From contig NZ_JBPDIH010000003.1 of NCBI RefSeq assembly GCF_052030545.1, positions 186,001 through 250,000 of the forward strand: a DNA stretch of 64,000 nt, read 5' to 3'. The position numbers and the translations under genes are program-made. Positions within the stretch are counted from its first letter, which is position 1. Each line of letters begins with the position of its first letter. This stretch comes from CANMXU01 sp052030545 (GTDB lineage: Bacteria > Pseudomonadota > Gammaproteobacteria > Enterobacterales > Alteromonadaceae). The notes under the pieces are model-generated. The model did not search any database and was not told the DNA's origin. It saw only the letters and a program-made list of their open reading frames with translations. This document shows, piece after piece, positions 9,479 to 17,293 of this stretch.

Positions 9479-11130
9479 CCCACTTTACTAACATTAACCT
9501 GCTCTGCTAGCGTTAGCAATTCGGGTAAAAATGTTTGACTCGTTTTTGCCAATGCCAATTGTTCGGTAAGAATATCGGCTAAAATATCTTGTGAAGTTAA
9601 TGGGTTAGCTAATACCACACGAAATACCAATATTTTACGCCCATCATATATTGAGACTTCAATACGGGTACGCGACACAAATGAGCGACCATTTTCCCGC
9701 TGACGTTTTTGAATAAATTTAGTGAGTTTATCTAACAAGACATTGAGTTGTTCTCGCTGTTCAACGTTTGCTTTCATTAACGCAGTTTGTACCACTTCAG
9801 GTACATAACGATAGGTGAGCAAGCACAGCTCGGGGCGCGTTACTAATTCAAAATCCGCTTGTTGTTCAATCAAGTTAGCAAAGTGCTGCGCTTTTTCTAT
9901 GCCTTGATTTATCAACATTTCATAGCCTGGTCGGCTAATAATATGCAAGCTAGCATAGACGAGCATCGCCATGCCCGGACGCGAACCTTCTAATGTATGA
10001 CTGCCTAAATCTTTTGAACCTTTACGTAAAATATATTCCGCATGATGTTCAATCGCAGCCACCGATGCTGGGTTTTTAAACACCACTAAACCTGCGCCCA
10101 TTGGCACATACATTTGTTTATGAGCATCTATCGTTACTGAGTCGGCGCGGTCAATACCTGCCATTAAATGCCGATACTTATTCGACAGTAATGTTGCCCC
10201 GCCCCACGCAGCATCAACGTGAAAATGACATTGATATTGCTCGGCAATATCGGCAATTTCTTCTAATGGGTCGACATTGCCCGTTTCTGTTGTACCGGCA
10301 ACACCAACAATGCTTAATATTTTAATGTTCTGTTCGGTCAGTGCTTGGCAACGCGCTTTCAATAATTGGCAATCAATTTTATTATTTTCATCGGTTGGGA
10401 TGGCAATAACGCTATCTTGGCCAATGCCAAGGACATCCGCTGACTTTTTCAGTGAATAATGGCCACGATCTGATACTAAAACAGCTAAACCTTTGTAACC
10501 ATAGTGCGTTAATGCACTAAACAGCCCCTCGCGCGCCACACCTTTAAAATCGCCGTCAGGTTTAAGTAAATTGTTACGTGCCACCCAAAGTGCGGTTAAA
10601 TTAGCGATGGTACCGCCAGAACAAAATGCACCCAACGAATTACTCGCGCTGTGCATACAAGACTGATAAAAATCGTCGCTGTTTTGATAAACAAGGCGGT
10701 GCATCATGCCGAGCACTTGGCGCTCTAGTGGCGTAAAGGCTTTTGAGGTTTCAATTTTTACCAAGTTTTGATTAAGACCAACCATCAATTTCGACAGCGG
10801 CAAAATAAAATAAGGTAAGGCTGAGGTCATGTGACCAATAAAACTAGGACTTGAGGTATGAACTGATTGCGCAACCACTTTGTCGAGTAAATGATGCATA
10901 TGATCAGAAACAAAACTGGGTTGCTCAGGAATTTCTGAACTGGCGAAGTCTTTTTCGATATCAGTTAACGCGCGCTCTGAAGCTGCAATATGGTTTCCGA
11001 GGAAGCCTGCAAGGTTTTCAGAAATTTCTCGTTCAACAATTCCAAGCTTAGAATCAGGCGCTTCAGGAATTGTAAAAATACGATGCAAAGACGCTTTAGA
11101 GACTTTCGCTGCGCGTTTTTCCGTTGTCAT
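9475..11130 (-). CDS. panP: PLP-dependent aspartate 1-decarboxylase PanP
   Basis: 551 residues, group II PLP decarboxylase fold (glutamate decarboxylase-like). Visible are FCSGGTIANLTAL (phosphate and cofactor contacts), DRGHYS (His224, ring stacking), HVDAAWGG (Asp306) and the Schiff-base lysine in IDAHKQM (Lys338). PanP replaces the pyruvoyl enzyme PanD in Vibrio and Alteromonadales and makes beta-alanine for panC; it is characteristically found near panB and panC, as here. Related decarboxylases on glutamate or cysteine sulfinate are the alternative, but length and location favour PanP. Its 3' end overlaps the convergent PilZ gene by 4 nt. Confidence 0.88.
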   Translation of the reverse strand: MTTEKRAAKVSKASLHRIFTIPEAPDSKLGIVEREISENLAGFLGNHIAASERALTDIEKDFASSEIPEQPSFVSDHMHHLLDKVVAQSVHTSSPSFIGHMTSALPYFILPLSKLMVGLNQNLVKIETSKAFTPLERQVLGMMHRLVYQNSDDFYQSCMHSASNSLGAFCSGGTIANLTALWVARNNLLKPDGDFKGVAREGLFSALTHYGYKGLAVLVSDRGHYSLKKSADVLGIGQDSVIAIPTDENNKIDCQLLKARCQALTEQNIKILSIVGVAGTTETGNVDPLEEIADIAEQYQCHFHVDAAWGGATLLSNKYRHLMAGIDRADSVTIDAHKQMYVPMGAGLVVFKNPASVAAIEHHAEYILRKGSKDLGSHTLEGSRPGMAMLVYASLHIISRPGYEMLINQGIEKAQHFANLIEQQADFELVTRPELCLLTYRYVPEVVQTALMKANVEQREQLNVLLDKLTKFIQKRQRENGRSFVSRTRIEVSIYDGRKILVFRVVLANPLTSQDILADILTEQLALAKTSQTFLPELLTLAEQVNVSKVG

Positions 11131-11196
11131 ACCGTTTCACTTTTGCTTGCCTGTTTTATTACAGGCTCAGTTACAAGTTTAGCGGGGCACTTTAAT

Positions 11197-11232
11197 AAAA
11201 AAATACGCAAAAGTCTCGCTTTTTTACGTATT
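11197..11232 (-). terminator. Rho-independent terminator after the 31-codon ORF
   Basis: Read on the minus strand: an 11-bp stem (one G-U pair) with arms at 11222-11232 and 11202-11212, a 9-nt loop, then seven consecutive T residues. It lies 7 nt after the stop of the small ORF and upstream of the panP start, so it belongs to a transcript separate from panP. Confidence 0.75.
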
Positions 11233-11239
11233 GACGGTA

Positions 11240-11335
11240 CTAAAGCGCCACATTCGACAAATAAACCAAGGCACATTCAACAACAATAACGCCTGAAAAA
11301 GCAGTAAATAAGACTTTTTGTTTTACTTTAATCAT
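11240..11335 (-). CDS. Small ORF, 31-aa putative single-pass membrane peptide
   Basis: Thirty-one codons from ATG to TAG. The peptide has a basic N-terminus (MIKVKQK) and then a mostly hydrophobic run to about residue 28 containing one Glu and one Cys, which fits a single membrane helix or a short signal-like segment. Support for translation is a strong Shine-Dalgarno sequence (AAGGGAG, 8 nt before the ATG). Support for an independent transcript is the strong terminator directly after the stop. It could instead be the leader peptide of a regulatory RNA. I do not recognise the sequence, and composition alone cannot prove coding. Confidence 0.5.
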   Translation of the reverse strand: MIKVKQKVLFTAFSGVIVVECALVYLSNVAL

Positions 11336-11527
11336 GATGATAACTCCCTTCTTTTCTTTTAAGGAGTTACTTTCAAAAATCGAACCAAAACGTACACGCC
11401 TGTTTTATAAAGAAAAATTAAATCTAGTACGTAAAGTCTGATTCGAAAGTTGGTCAAATCCACCAAAAAATGAGTTTATTTGGCTAAAGCAGGTGTAAAA
11501 AGAAGTGCATTCACACGAACAAACTTT
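11336..11527. other. Upstream region of the small ORF
   Basis: Together with the small ORF and its terminator this fills the 397-nt gap between panP and the methyltransferase gene. A pair of inverted pieces (AACTCC at 11342-11347 and GGAGTT at 11372-11377) flanks a pyrimidine-rich stretch and includes the Shine-Dalgarno sequence, so the leader could fold and mask it. No confident promoter was found. Confidence 0.3.
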
Positions 11528-12199
11528 TTATTCCACACGCAATTGCCAGCACGTTTGACCACTTGCTTGGTATTTTGCTTCAAATGGCGTCAGTGGTTCA
11601 GCCTCATTCACCTGTGTTAACTGCCCTGCTCTACCTGCAATAGCGGCGGCTTGTTGAAACTCTTGCAAATAAATCGGCCAATTACTGCGTAAAATAATTT
11701 CACTGCCAATGCTAATGATTTCAGGAAACACCGCGCTGCCGTGCCAACGGCGTTGAATATGTTTAGCTTTGGGCCACGGATTAGGATACAAAATATAATG
11801 CTTACTTACGGGCCAATTAGCCGCAGCAACTAGGCGATAAAAATCATTTAAATCGGCGCGGATCAAATGATAATTGTCTGCTTGCCAAACATCGTCAATA
11901 TTACGATTAATACGATGAGCTGACTTATCAATACCAATAACCAGCGCATCGGGATTTTGTTTTGCCAAAATACGCGTGCTTTGACCAACACCACAACAAG
12001 AGTCGAGAATAATTTCTCCGTCAAAGTTTTCAACAATGGCATTCATTTCATTAAATGCTTGTTCAGTATGCGCTTGATAAGGTTTTTTTGAACGATGGGC
12101 AAGATGCTTACGCACAATCTCGTCAAGCTTTTCATGAACGCCTGGTTGATTACTAATAATGGCTTTTGAATCCCCCATTGGGGCTTGTGTTTGTGTCAT
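11528..12199 (-). CDS. TrmB-like SAM-dependent methyltransferase
   Basis: 223 residues, Rossmann methyltransferase. Motif I appears as ILDSCCGVGQST (about residues 63-74), motif II as VIGIDKS, and the catalytic region as YPNPWPKAKHIQRRW, which closely parallels the PDPWPKKRHHKRR block of tRNA (guanine-N7) methyltransferase TrmB. It differs from housekeeping TrmB in the CC before the glycine loop and in the tail, so I treat it as a paralogue; tRNA m7G activity is inference. It starts 18 nt downstream of the ABC permease gene on the same strand, probably in one operon with it. Confidence 0.75.
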   Translation of the reverse strand: MTQTQAPMGDSKAIISNQPGVHEKLDEIVRKHLAHRSKKPYQAHTEQAFNEMNAIVENFDGEIILDSCCGVGQSTRILAKQNPDALVIGIDKSAHRINRNIDDVWQADNYHLIRADLNDFYRLVAAANWPVSKHYILYPNPWPKAKHIQRRWHGSAVFPEIISIGSEIILRSNWPIYLQEFQQAAAIAGRAGQLTQVNEAEPLTPFEAKYQASGQTCWQLRVE

Positions 12200-12217
12200 G
12201 GTTTTCTCTAAAAATAG

Positions 12218-12991
12218 TTAGCTTCTTAAGCCAATACCTTTGGTGATTAAGGTCATCGCAGTGGCAAATAAGGTGACAATAAATACACCGAGTACTGAAA
12301 ATGCAACGGTTAAACTAACATCAGATATACCTAAAAATCCGTACCTAAAGGCATTAACCATATACACGATAGGATTGATTTTAGAGACCCCTTGCCAGAA
12401 TTCAGGCAATAATGAAATCGAGTAAAATACCCCGCCTAAATACGTTAATGGCGTTAAAATGAAGGTTGGAATAATAGAGATATCATCAAAGCTACCCGCA
12501 AAAATAGCGTTAATTAAGCCACCTAAAGCAAACGTTGCCGAGGTTAAGCTAACCGTAAGAATAATAACCCAGATATTGTGAATATGAATGTCAGTAAAAA
12601 ATAAGGAAATACTGGTTACAATCAAGCCAACCAAAATACCTCGGATCATACCGCCACCAACATAACCGGCAACAATCACCCAATTCGGTACCGGCGCAAC
12701 CAACATTTCTTCAACATTACGTTGCCACTTGGCACTAAAAAATGACGAGGCGACATTCGAGTAAGAATTGGTGATGACACTCATCATGATCAAACCCGGC
12801 ACAATAAACGACATATAGTCAAAACCGCCCATTTGCCCAATACGAGCGCCAATGAGCTCACCGAAAATTACAAAATATAAACTGATGGTAATCGCTGGTG
12901 GCACTAAAGTTTGCACCCAAATACGCATAAAGCGATGCACTTCTTTGTGCAAAATGCTCTTTAAGGCAATGAAATTAACATTTGATGACAT
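12218..12991 (-). CDS. ABC-2 type transporter permease (YadH-like)
   Basis: 257 residues with six hydrophobic segments and the ABC-2 exporter signature in the fifth (LGGVFYSISLLPEFWQ, about 185-200). It matches the size and pattern of E. coli YadH. Its ATPase partner is encoded 2 nt upstream (13914-12994), so the two are cotranscribed and translationally coupled. The substrate is unknown; family members export drugs, polysaccharides or lipids. A TrmB-like methyltransferase gene follows in the same direction. Confidence 0.88.
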   Translation of the reverse strand: MSSNVNFIALKSILHKEVHRFMRIWVQTLVPPAITISLYFVIFGELIGARIGQMGGFDYMSFIVPGLIMMSVITNSYSNVASSFFSAKWQRNVEEMLVAPVPNWVIVAGYVGGGMIRGILVGLIVTSISLFFTDIHIHNIWVIILTVSLTSATFALGGLINAIFAGSFDDISIIPTFILTPLTYLGGVFYSISLLPEFWQGVSKINPIVYMVNAFRYGFLGISDVSLTVAFSVLGVFIVTLFATAMTLITKGIGLRS

Positions 12992-12993
12992 GA

Positions 12994-13914
12994 TTAGCTC
13001 CCAGCGCCATTATTGACCAAATTAACAAACAATTCTTCAAGTCGATTCGATTTATTGCGCATGCTGCGCACATTAATATTTTGCTTAGATAATTGAATAA
13101 ATACGCTGTTCATACTTTGTGATTTTTTCACATCGACTTCCAAAGTATGCTCGTCGATCACGCGATGACAAAAGCCTTCAAGCTCAGGCTCATTTAAGTC
13201 TTCGCTGACATCAAGAATAAAGGTTTCCACGTCGAGCTTAGCTAAAAGTGCTTTCATACTGGTATTTTCAACAATTTTACCTTTGTCGATAATGGCAATA
13301 TTACGGCAAAGCATTTCCGCTTCTTCCAAATAATGAGTGGTTAAAATAATAGTAATGCCTTGTTGGTTTAGCTCGCGTAAGAAATCCCACATTGAACGGC
13401 GTAGTTCAATATCAACACCTGCGGTAGGCTCATCTAAAATAAGCACTTTAGGTTCGTGCATTAATGCCCGTGCGATCATTAATCGACGTTTCATACCGCC
13501 AGATAACATCCGCGCAGCGTCGTCACGCTTATCCCAAAGCTCAAGTTGTTTGAGATATTTTTCGGCGCGCTGATGAGCAACTTTTCGCTCTACGCCGTAA
13601 TACCCGGCTTGATTCACTAAAATTTTAATGAGCGATTCAAACTGGTTGAAATTAAATTCTTGCGGCACTAAACCAATATAACTTTTTGCCTGCTCTAACT
13701 CGGTATCAATACTGTGGTCAAACACTTTCACTTGGCCAGCGCTTTTATTAACGAGTGAGGTAATAATACCGATAGTTGTTGATTTTCCTGCACCATTAGG
13801 CCCCAACAACGCAAAGAAGTCGCCTTGTGCTACCGACAAATTAATGCCTTTAAGCGCTTGAAAGCCGCCTTTATAGGTTTTTGCTAAATCTGAAATTTCT
13901 AATGCATTTGTCAT
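12994..13914 (-). CDS. ABC transporter ATP-binding protein (YadG-like)
   Basis: 306 residues. Walker A GPNGAGKST (about 39-47), Q-loop GLVPQEFNF, signature LSGGMKRRL (about 137-145), Walker B VLILDEPTAGVD and the switch histidine in TTHYLEE are all intact, so it should hydrolyse ATP. The C-terminal ~70 residues are the extension usual in drug- or polysaccharide-export ATPases. With the permease 2 nt downstream it forms an ABC-2 exporter like E. coli YadGH. Substrate unknown. Confidence 0.92.
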   Translation of the reverse strand: MTNALEISDLAKTYKGGFQALKGINLSVAQGDFFALLGPNGAGKSTTIGIITSLVNKSAGQVKVFDHSIDTELEQAKSYIGLVPQEFNFNQFESLIKILVNQAGYYGVERKVAHQRAEKYLKQLELWDKRDDAARMLSGGMKRRLMIARALMHEPKVLILDEPTAGVDIELRRSMWDFLRELNQQGITIILTTHYLEEAEMLCRNIAIIDKGKIVENTSMKALLAKLDVETFILDVSEDLNEPELEGFCHRVIDEHTLEVDVKKSQSMNSVFIQLSKQNINVRSMRNKSNRLEELFVNLVNNGAGS

Positions 13915-14040
13915 TTTGGTACCCTTTGGCCAACAGACCTTATTAATATGGGTTGTTTAGCCGTTTTCAATATGACAACGACAAAATATGTTTACTTACT
14001 CGTCGATAAACATCGGTACAAATTTAATGGCTTGTTAAGC

Positions 14041-14071
14041 AACAAAAGCCTGCTAGTTGCAGGCTTTTGTT
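14041..14071 (-). terminator. Terminator after the outer-membrane barrel gene
   Basis: A 13-bp perfect stem (14041-14053 and 14059-14071) with a 5-nt loop. It is GC-rich at the loop end and AT-rich at the base, so it can work in both directions. It lies 27 nt past the stop of the minus-strand barrel gene. Confidence 0.8.
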
Positions 14072-14097
14072 CTACCAATAAAAACGAGGGTGATTAA

Positions 14098-14772
14098 TTA
14101 AAAGAATGCACCAATTTCAAAGGTAAATATATCAAGGTTTAGATCAGTATTGCCATTTAGTTCACTATAAGATCTGCGGTAGCTTACTTTAAAAATCATT
14201 TCGTTTGATAATTCATAACGCAGGCCAACCCCTAAGTTATAGCTAAAGTTTGATTCGTGATACGTTGGTTGGAAGCCGTCACAAACATAGCCCCACCAAG
14301 GATCCCACCAACAAATACCTTGTGCGGGCCCATCGGCAATATTGCTATCAACATACGTCCAACCCACGCCACCTTGAACAAATGGTGATAAACGTTCAGC
14401 ACTAAAGTTATAAACTGCATTTAACTGGGTGTGCACCACATTCATTTTATGATTAATGGTTTCCAGCTGCGGGTCGACTTCATCGGTGACAAAAGTGGCT
14501 TGATAATTTGGCACGCTCGAGAGCATCTCTAAATTCACTAAAAAGTGTTCATTGAAGTTATAACCAACACTTGCGCCCCAACCTGTGGCTTCTTTGATAT
14601 CGACACTGGAAAGCGCTTGGCCTTGAAGAAAGCGTTCGTCATTATGGGTTAACATAAACGTGGCTTCCCATTTGCCACTGCGCACACTTGGGCCATTTAA
14701 ATTGTCAGCAACAACCGGAAAAGATAAGCAACATACGCCGCCAAGAAGAAAAAGTATTTTTTTAATGCTCAT
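14098..14772 (-). CDS. Outer-membrane beta-barrel protein (OmpW/OmpA-like porin family)
   Basis: 224 residues. Residues 1-22 are a signal peptide ending at VVADN. The mature part alternates amphipathic strands rich in aromatic residues and ends in the phenylalanine typical of BamA-recognised barrels (EIGAFF). The WGASVGYNFNEHF and GVGLRYELSNEMIFKVSYRRSY blocks fit an eight-stranded small barrel. A Trp/Cys-rich loop near residues 152-168 (CWWDPWWGYVC) is probably a disulfide-closed surface loop and is unusual. Function unknown; single-gene unit with its own terminator. Confidence 0.78.
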   Translation of the reverse strand: MSIKKILFLLGGVCCLSFPVVADNLNGPSVRSGKWEATFMLTHNDERFLQGQALSSVDIKEATGWGASVGYNFNEHFLVNLEMLSSVPNYQATFVTDEVDPQLETINHKMNVVHTQLNAVYNFSAERLSPFVQGGVGWTYVDSNIADGPAQGICWWDPWWGYVCDGFQPTYHESNFSYNLGVGLRYELSNEMIFKVSYRRSYSELNGNTDLNLDIFTFEIGAFF

Positions 14773-14893
14773 AGGTAAACCTCAATAAGCGAAAGACAAA
14801 AAACATTGAATAAGATAAACAATATCTTAGGGGCTATTGATCTTGGTATTATTATAAACAAAGATTAACAGCCTCTTGTTTATAACTATAAAT

Positions 14894-14921
14894 AAAAAAG
14901 CCTGCATCAGCAGGCTTTTTT
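14894..14921 (-). terminator. Terminator after efp
   Basis: A 12-bp perfect stem (14894-14905 and 14910-14921) with a 4-nt loop, an A/T run on both sides, 20 nt past the efp stop on the minus strand. Classic Rho-independent form. Confidence 0.9.
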
Positions 14922-14940
14922 ACAATATTTTTTGTAAATG

Positions 14941-15510
14941 CTATTTGCTTGCGCGTGATACATATTCACCAGAGCGAGTATCAACTTTTACCACTTCGCC
15001 AATTTGCACAAATAATGGTACACGTACTACCGCGCCAGTACTTAATGTAGCAGGTTTGCCACCCGTACCCGCAGTATCGCCTTTTAAACCAGGGTCAGTT
15101 TCAGTGATCTCTAGCTCTACAAAGTTAGGTGGTGTTACTGAAATTGGTGAGTTATTCCATAACGTAATCGTACAAACATCACCATCGACTAACCATTTGG
15201 CACTATCAGCAACGGCTTTTTCATCTGCAGCTAACTGTTCAAAGGTTTCGTTATTCATAAAGTGCCAGAATTCACCGTCAGAATATAAATACGCTAATTC
15301 AGTATCCATCACGTCAGCGCCTTCAACACTTTCGCCTGATTTAAATGTTTTTTCTAACACTTTGCCTGAAATAAGCTTACGAATTTTTACACGGTTAAAT
15401 GCTTGGCCTTTGCCCGGCTTTACAAGTTCATTTTCTAAAATGTTACAAGGTTCGCCGTCAAGCATGATTTTTAGACCAGCTTTGAACTGGTTGGTACTGA
15501 AATTAGCCAT
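14941..15510 (-). CDS. efp: Elongation factor P
   Basis: 189 residues, three-domain EF-P. It relieves ribosome stalling at polyproline. The modification loop reads VKPGKGQAF with the acceptor at Lys34, the residue beta-lysylated by EpmA after EpmB makes (R)-beta-lysine. Lys34 rather than Arg excludes the rhamnosylated type, and epmB lies divergently 266 nt away, which confirms the beta-lysine pathway. The C-terminal OB domains are intact (VEVTDTDPGLKGDT-like block present as ITETDPGLKGDTAGTGGKPA). Confidence 0.98.
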   Translation of the reverse strand: MANFSTNQFKAGLKIMLDGEPCNILENELVKPGKGQAFNRVKIRKLISGKVLEKTFKSGESVEGADVMDTELAYLYSDGEFWHFMNNETFEQLAADEKAVADSAKWLVDGDVCTITLWNNSPISVTPPNFVELEITETDPGLKGDTAGTGGKPATLSTGAVVRVPLFVQIGEVVKVDTRSGEYVSRASK

Positions 15511-15776
15511 AATATACTCTTAATTAATACAGAGACTGATATTTTAATGCCGCAAATAATACCCCGTATACGGGTTTATTTCATCGATTTTTCCGGTATT
15601 TTTTGCGTCATCTTGTTTTTTTTCAACAAAAATGGCTTTTTCGCGCTGAGTTGCTCAAAAAGCGGAACTTTAAATGCGCTCTTATCGGCTGGTTTTATCA
15701 AAAGAGACAGTTTTAAATACCCAAGTACTAATAAAAAGCATAAAATTAGGCCAAAATATTCAAGCCACAATTTTTT

Positions 15777-16820
15777 ATGTTAAAACCTGCAGTGCCAATT
15801 TCCCTCGTTATGTCATCTCCAGACAGCTGTGATGATCTTGCTCAAACTTGGCAAAAAGAATTGGCAAATGTGGTCACCGATCCGCAGCAATTACTTGAAA
15901 TGTTAGATATTTGCCCAACAAAATATCAGCAGCATTTTAAAGCAAGAAAGTTATTCCCTGTGAGGGTGCCAAAACCATTTCTTCAGCGTATGGAAAAAGG
16001 TAATTTTAATGACCCTTTGCTGAAACAAGTGATGCCATTAGCTGATGAATTTGCCAACCTTGACGGCTACGTAACCGACCCACTTGACGAACACGATACG
16101 GTTGCAGAAGGTTTATTGCACAAATACAAACATCGTGTGCTGATGATGGTAAAAGCTGGTTGCGCCATTAATTGCCGTTATTGTTTTCGTCGTCATTTCC
16201 CTTATCAAGATAACAGCCCAAATAAAGTACGCTGGCAAAGTGCGCTTAGCTATATCAAAGATAACCATGACATCAATGAAGTCATTTTTAGTGGCGGCGA
16301 CCCGTTAATGGCTAGCGACGAGCACTTAACTTGGTTAGTGCAGCAACTTGAACAAATTCCACATGTTACTCGATTACGTATTCACACCCGCTTACCTGTG
16401 GTGATCCCACAGCGTATCACCCAAGGCTTGGTTGATTTATTAGTGGGCAGTCGATTAAAAGCGGTTATGGTGCTGCACATCAACCACGGCAATGAAATAG
16501 ATAAAACATTAGAAGATGCGGTGCATAAGCTGCGTATCGCCCATATTCCTTTATTTAACCAAAGTACCTTATTAAAAGGAGTGAATGACGATGTTGATGG
16601 GTTAGTTAATTTAAGTGAGCGGCTGTTTGATGCTGGCATTCAACCGTATTATTTGCACTTATTTGATCCCGTTCAAGGAGGAGCGCATTTTGATATTGAT
16701 GAGCGAGAAGCGGTTGAACTAATAAAAAAAGTGATGGCAATTTTACCAGGATTTTTAATGCCTAAATTGGTAAGAGAAATTGCCGGAGAAGCTAACAAAA
16801 CCGCCATTAATTTGCGATAA
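15777..16820 (+). CDS. epmB: EF-P beta-lysylation protein EpmB (lysine 2,3-aminomutase family)
   Basis: 347 residues. Radical SAM and PLP enzyme that isomerises (S)-alpha-lysine to (R)-beta-lysine for EF-P modification. The iron-sulfur CxxxCxxC motif is KAGCAINCRYCFRR (Cys129, Cys133, Cys136), followed by the SAM-binding IFSGGDPL; the C-terminal MPKLVREIAGEANK region fits the PLP-lysine site. It is shorter than catabolic aminomutases, as expected for EpmB. It is divergent from its substrate gene efp, sharing a 266-nt regulatory gap. epmA is not in the window. Confidence 0.95.
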   Translation: MLKPAVPISLVMSSPDSCDDLAQTWQKELANVVTDPQQLLEMLDICPTKYQQHFKARKLFPVRVPKPFLQRMEKGNFNDPLLKQVMPLADEFANLDGYVTDPLDEHDTVAEGLLHKYKHRVLMMVKAGCAINCRYCFRRHFPYQDNSPNKVRWQSALSYIKDNHDINEVIFSGGDPLMASDEHLTWLVQQLEQIPHVTRLRIHTRLPVVIPQRITQGLVDLLVGSRLKAVMVLHINHGNEIDKTLEDAVHKLRIAHIPLFNQSTLLKGVNDDVDGLVNLSERLFDAGIQPYYLHLFDPVQGGAHFDIDEREAVELIKKVMAILPGFLMPKLVREIAGEANKTAINLR

Positions 16821-16849
16821 TAGCGCGATTATTTTGATAGGAACGATCC

Positions 16850-17152
16850 ATGAGTAAAGCAGTAAACCAACAATTAGTTGATAACATTTCAATTATCTTA
16901 AAAAAGTCGCTCGCCGCCGACGCGACCTTAGCCGATTTACGCGCTAAAAATAAGGCCAGCTTTAAAGCCATTTTTAAAGAAGATGCAGGGTTTAACTGCT
17001 CCGACAATACCTTTCAACCGTATGTAGAAGAAGTCGCCAACGATTTATTAGCGTGGCAACAAAGCCAAGATCAGCAATTATTAATTGCACTTGTGAAAAA
17101 AATTGAGCAATTATTTACTGTGCTTGGTAACTTTGAAGCCAGCCATAGCTAG
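16850..17152 (+). CDS. Conserved hypothetical protein downstream of epmB
   Basis: 100 residues, all-helical, slightly acidic, without signal peptide, membrane segment or cysteine pair (one Cys). A TAGGAA-type ribosome binding site precedes the ATG. It lies 29 nt after epmB on the same strand, so cotranscription is likely, but nothing in the sequence links it to EF-P. I do not recognise the family. Confidence 0.6.
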   Translation: MSKAVNQQLVDNISIILKKSLAADATLADLRAKNKASFKAIFKEDAGFNCSDNTFQPYVEEVANDLLAWQQSQDQQLLIALVKKIEQLFTVLGNFEASHS

Positions 17153-17194
17153 AATGTATTGATCTTTATTTACTGTTGGTATTTCACTAACCAC

Positions 17195-17293
17195 TTTAAA
17201 CTTGCAGCTTATAGCTTCTAACTTGTCGCTTCGAGCTTGCAGCTAGTCACTTTCCACTTGCAGCTTATAACTGGTCGCTTCTAGCTCGCAGCG
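17195..17293. repeat. Degenerate ~11-nt CTTGCAGCTT repeat tract, copy A
   Basis: About eight imperfect units related to CTTGCAGCTTA / CTTGTCGCTTC, spaced roughly 10-13 nt. The tract fills the convergent gap between the 100-aa gene and the mscS-type gene and runs into the 3' end of the latter, where it supplies the last codons (Ala-Ala-Ser-stop). Closely similar tracts occur at 29793 and 53951, also in convergent gaps. Confidence 0.7.

Noticed and set aside
14876..15523. Plus-strand open frame of 215 codons opposite efp
   Set aside because: It is the antisense of a highly conserved essential gene, has no ribosome binding site and a Ser/Thr/Pro-rich composition typical of a shadow frame.
15576..15770. 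Minus-strand 64-codon frame between efp and epmB with a hydrophobic start
   Set aside because: TTG start without a Shine-Dalgarno sequence, in the shared promoter region; a plus-strand frame over the same bases is equally unsupported.
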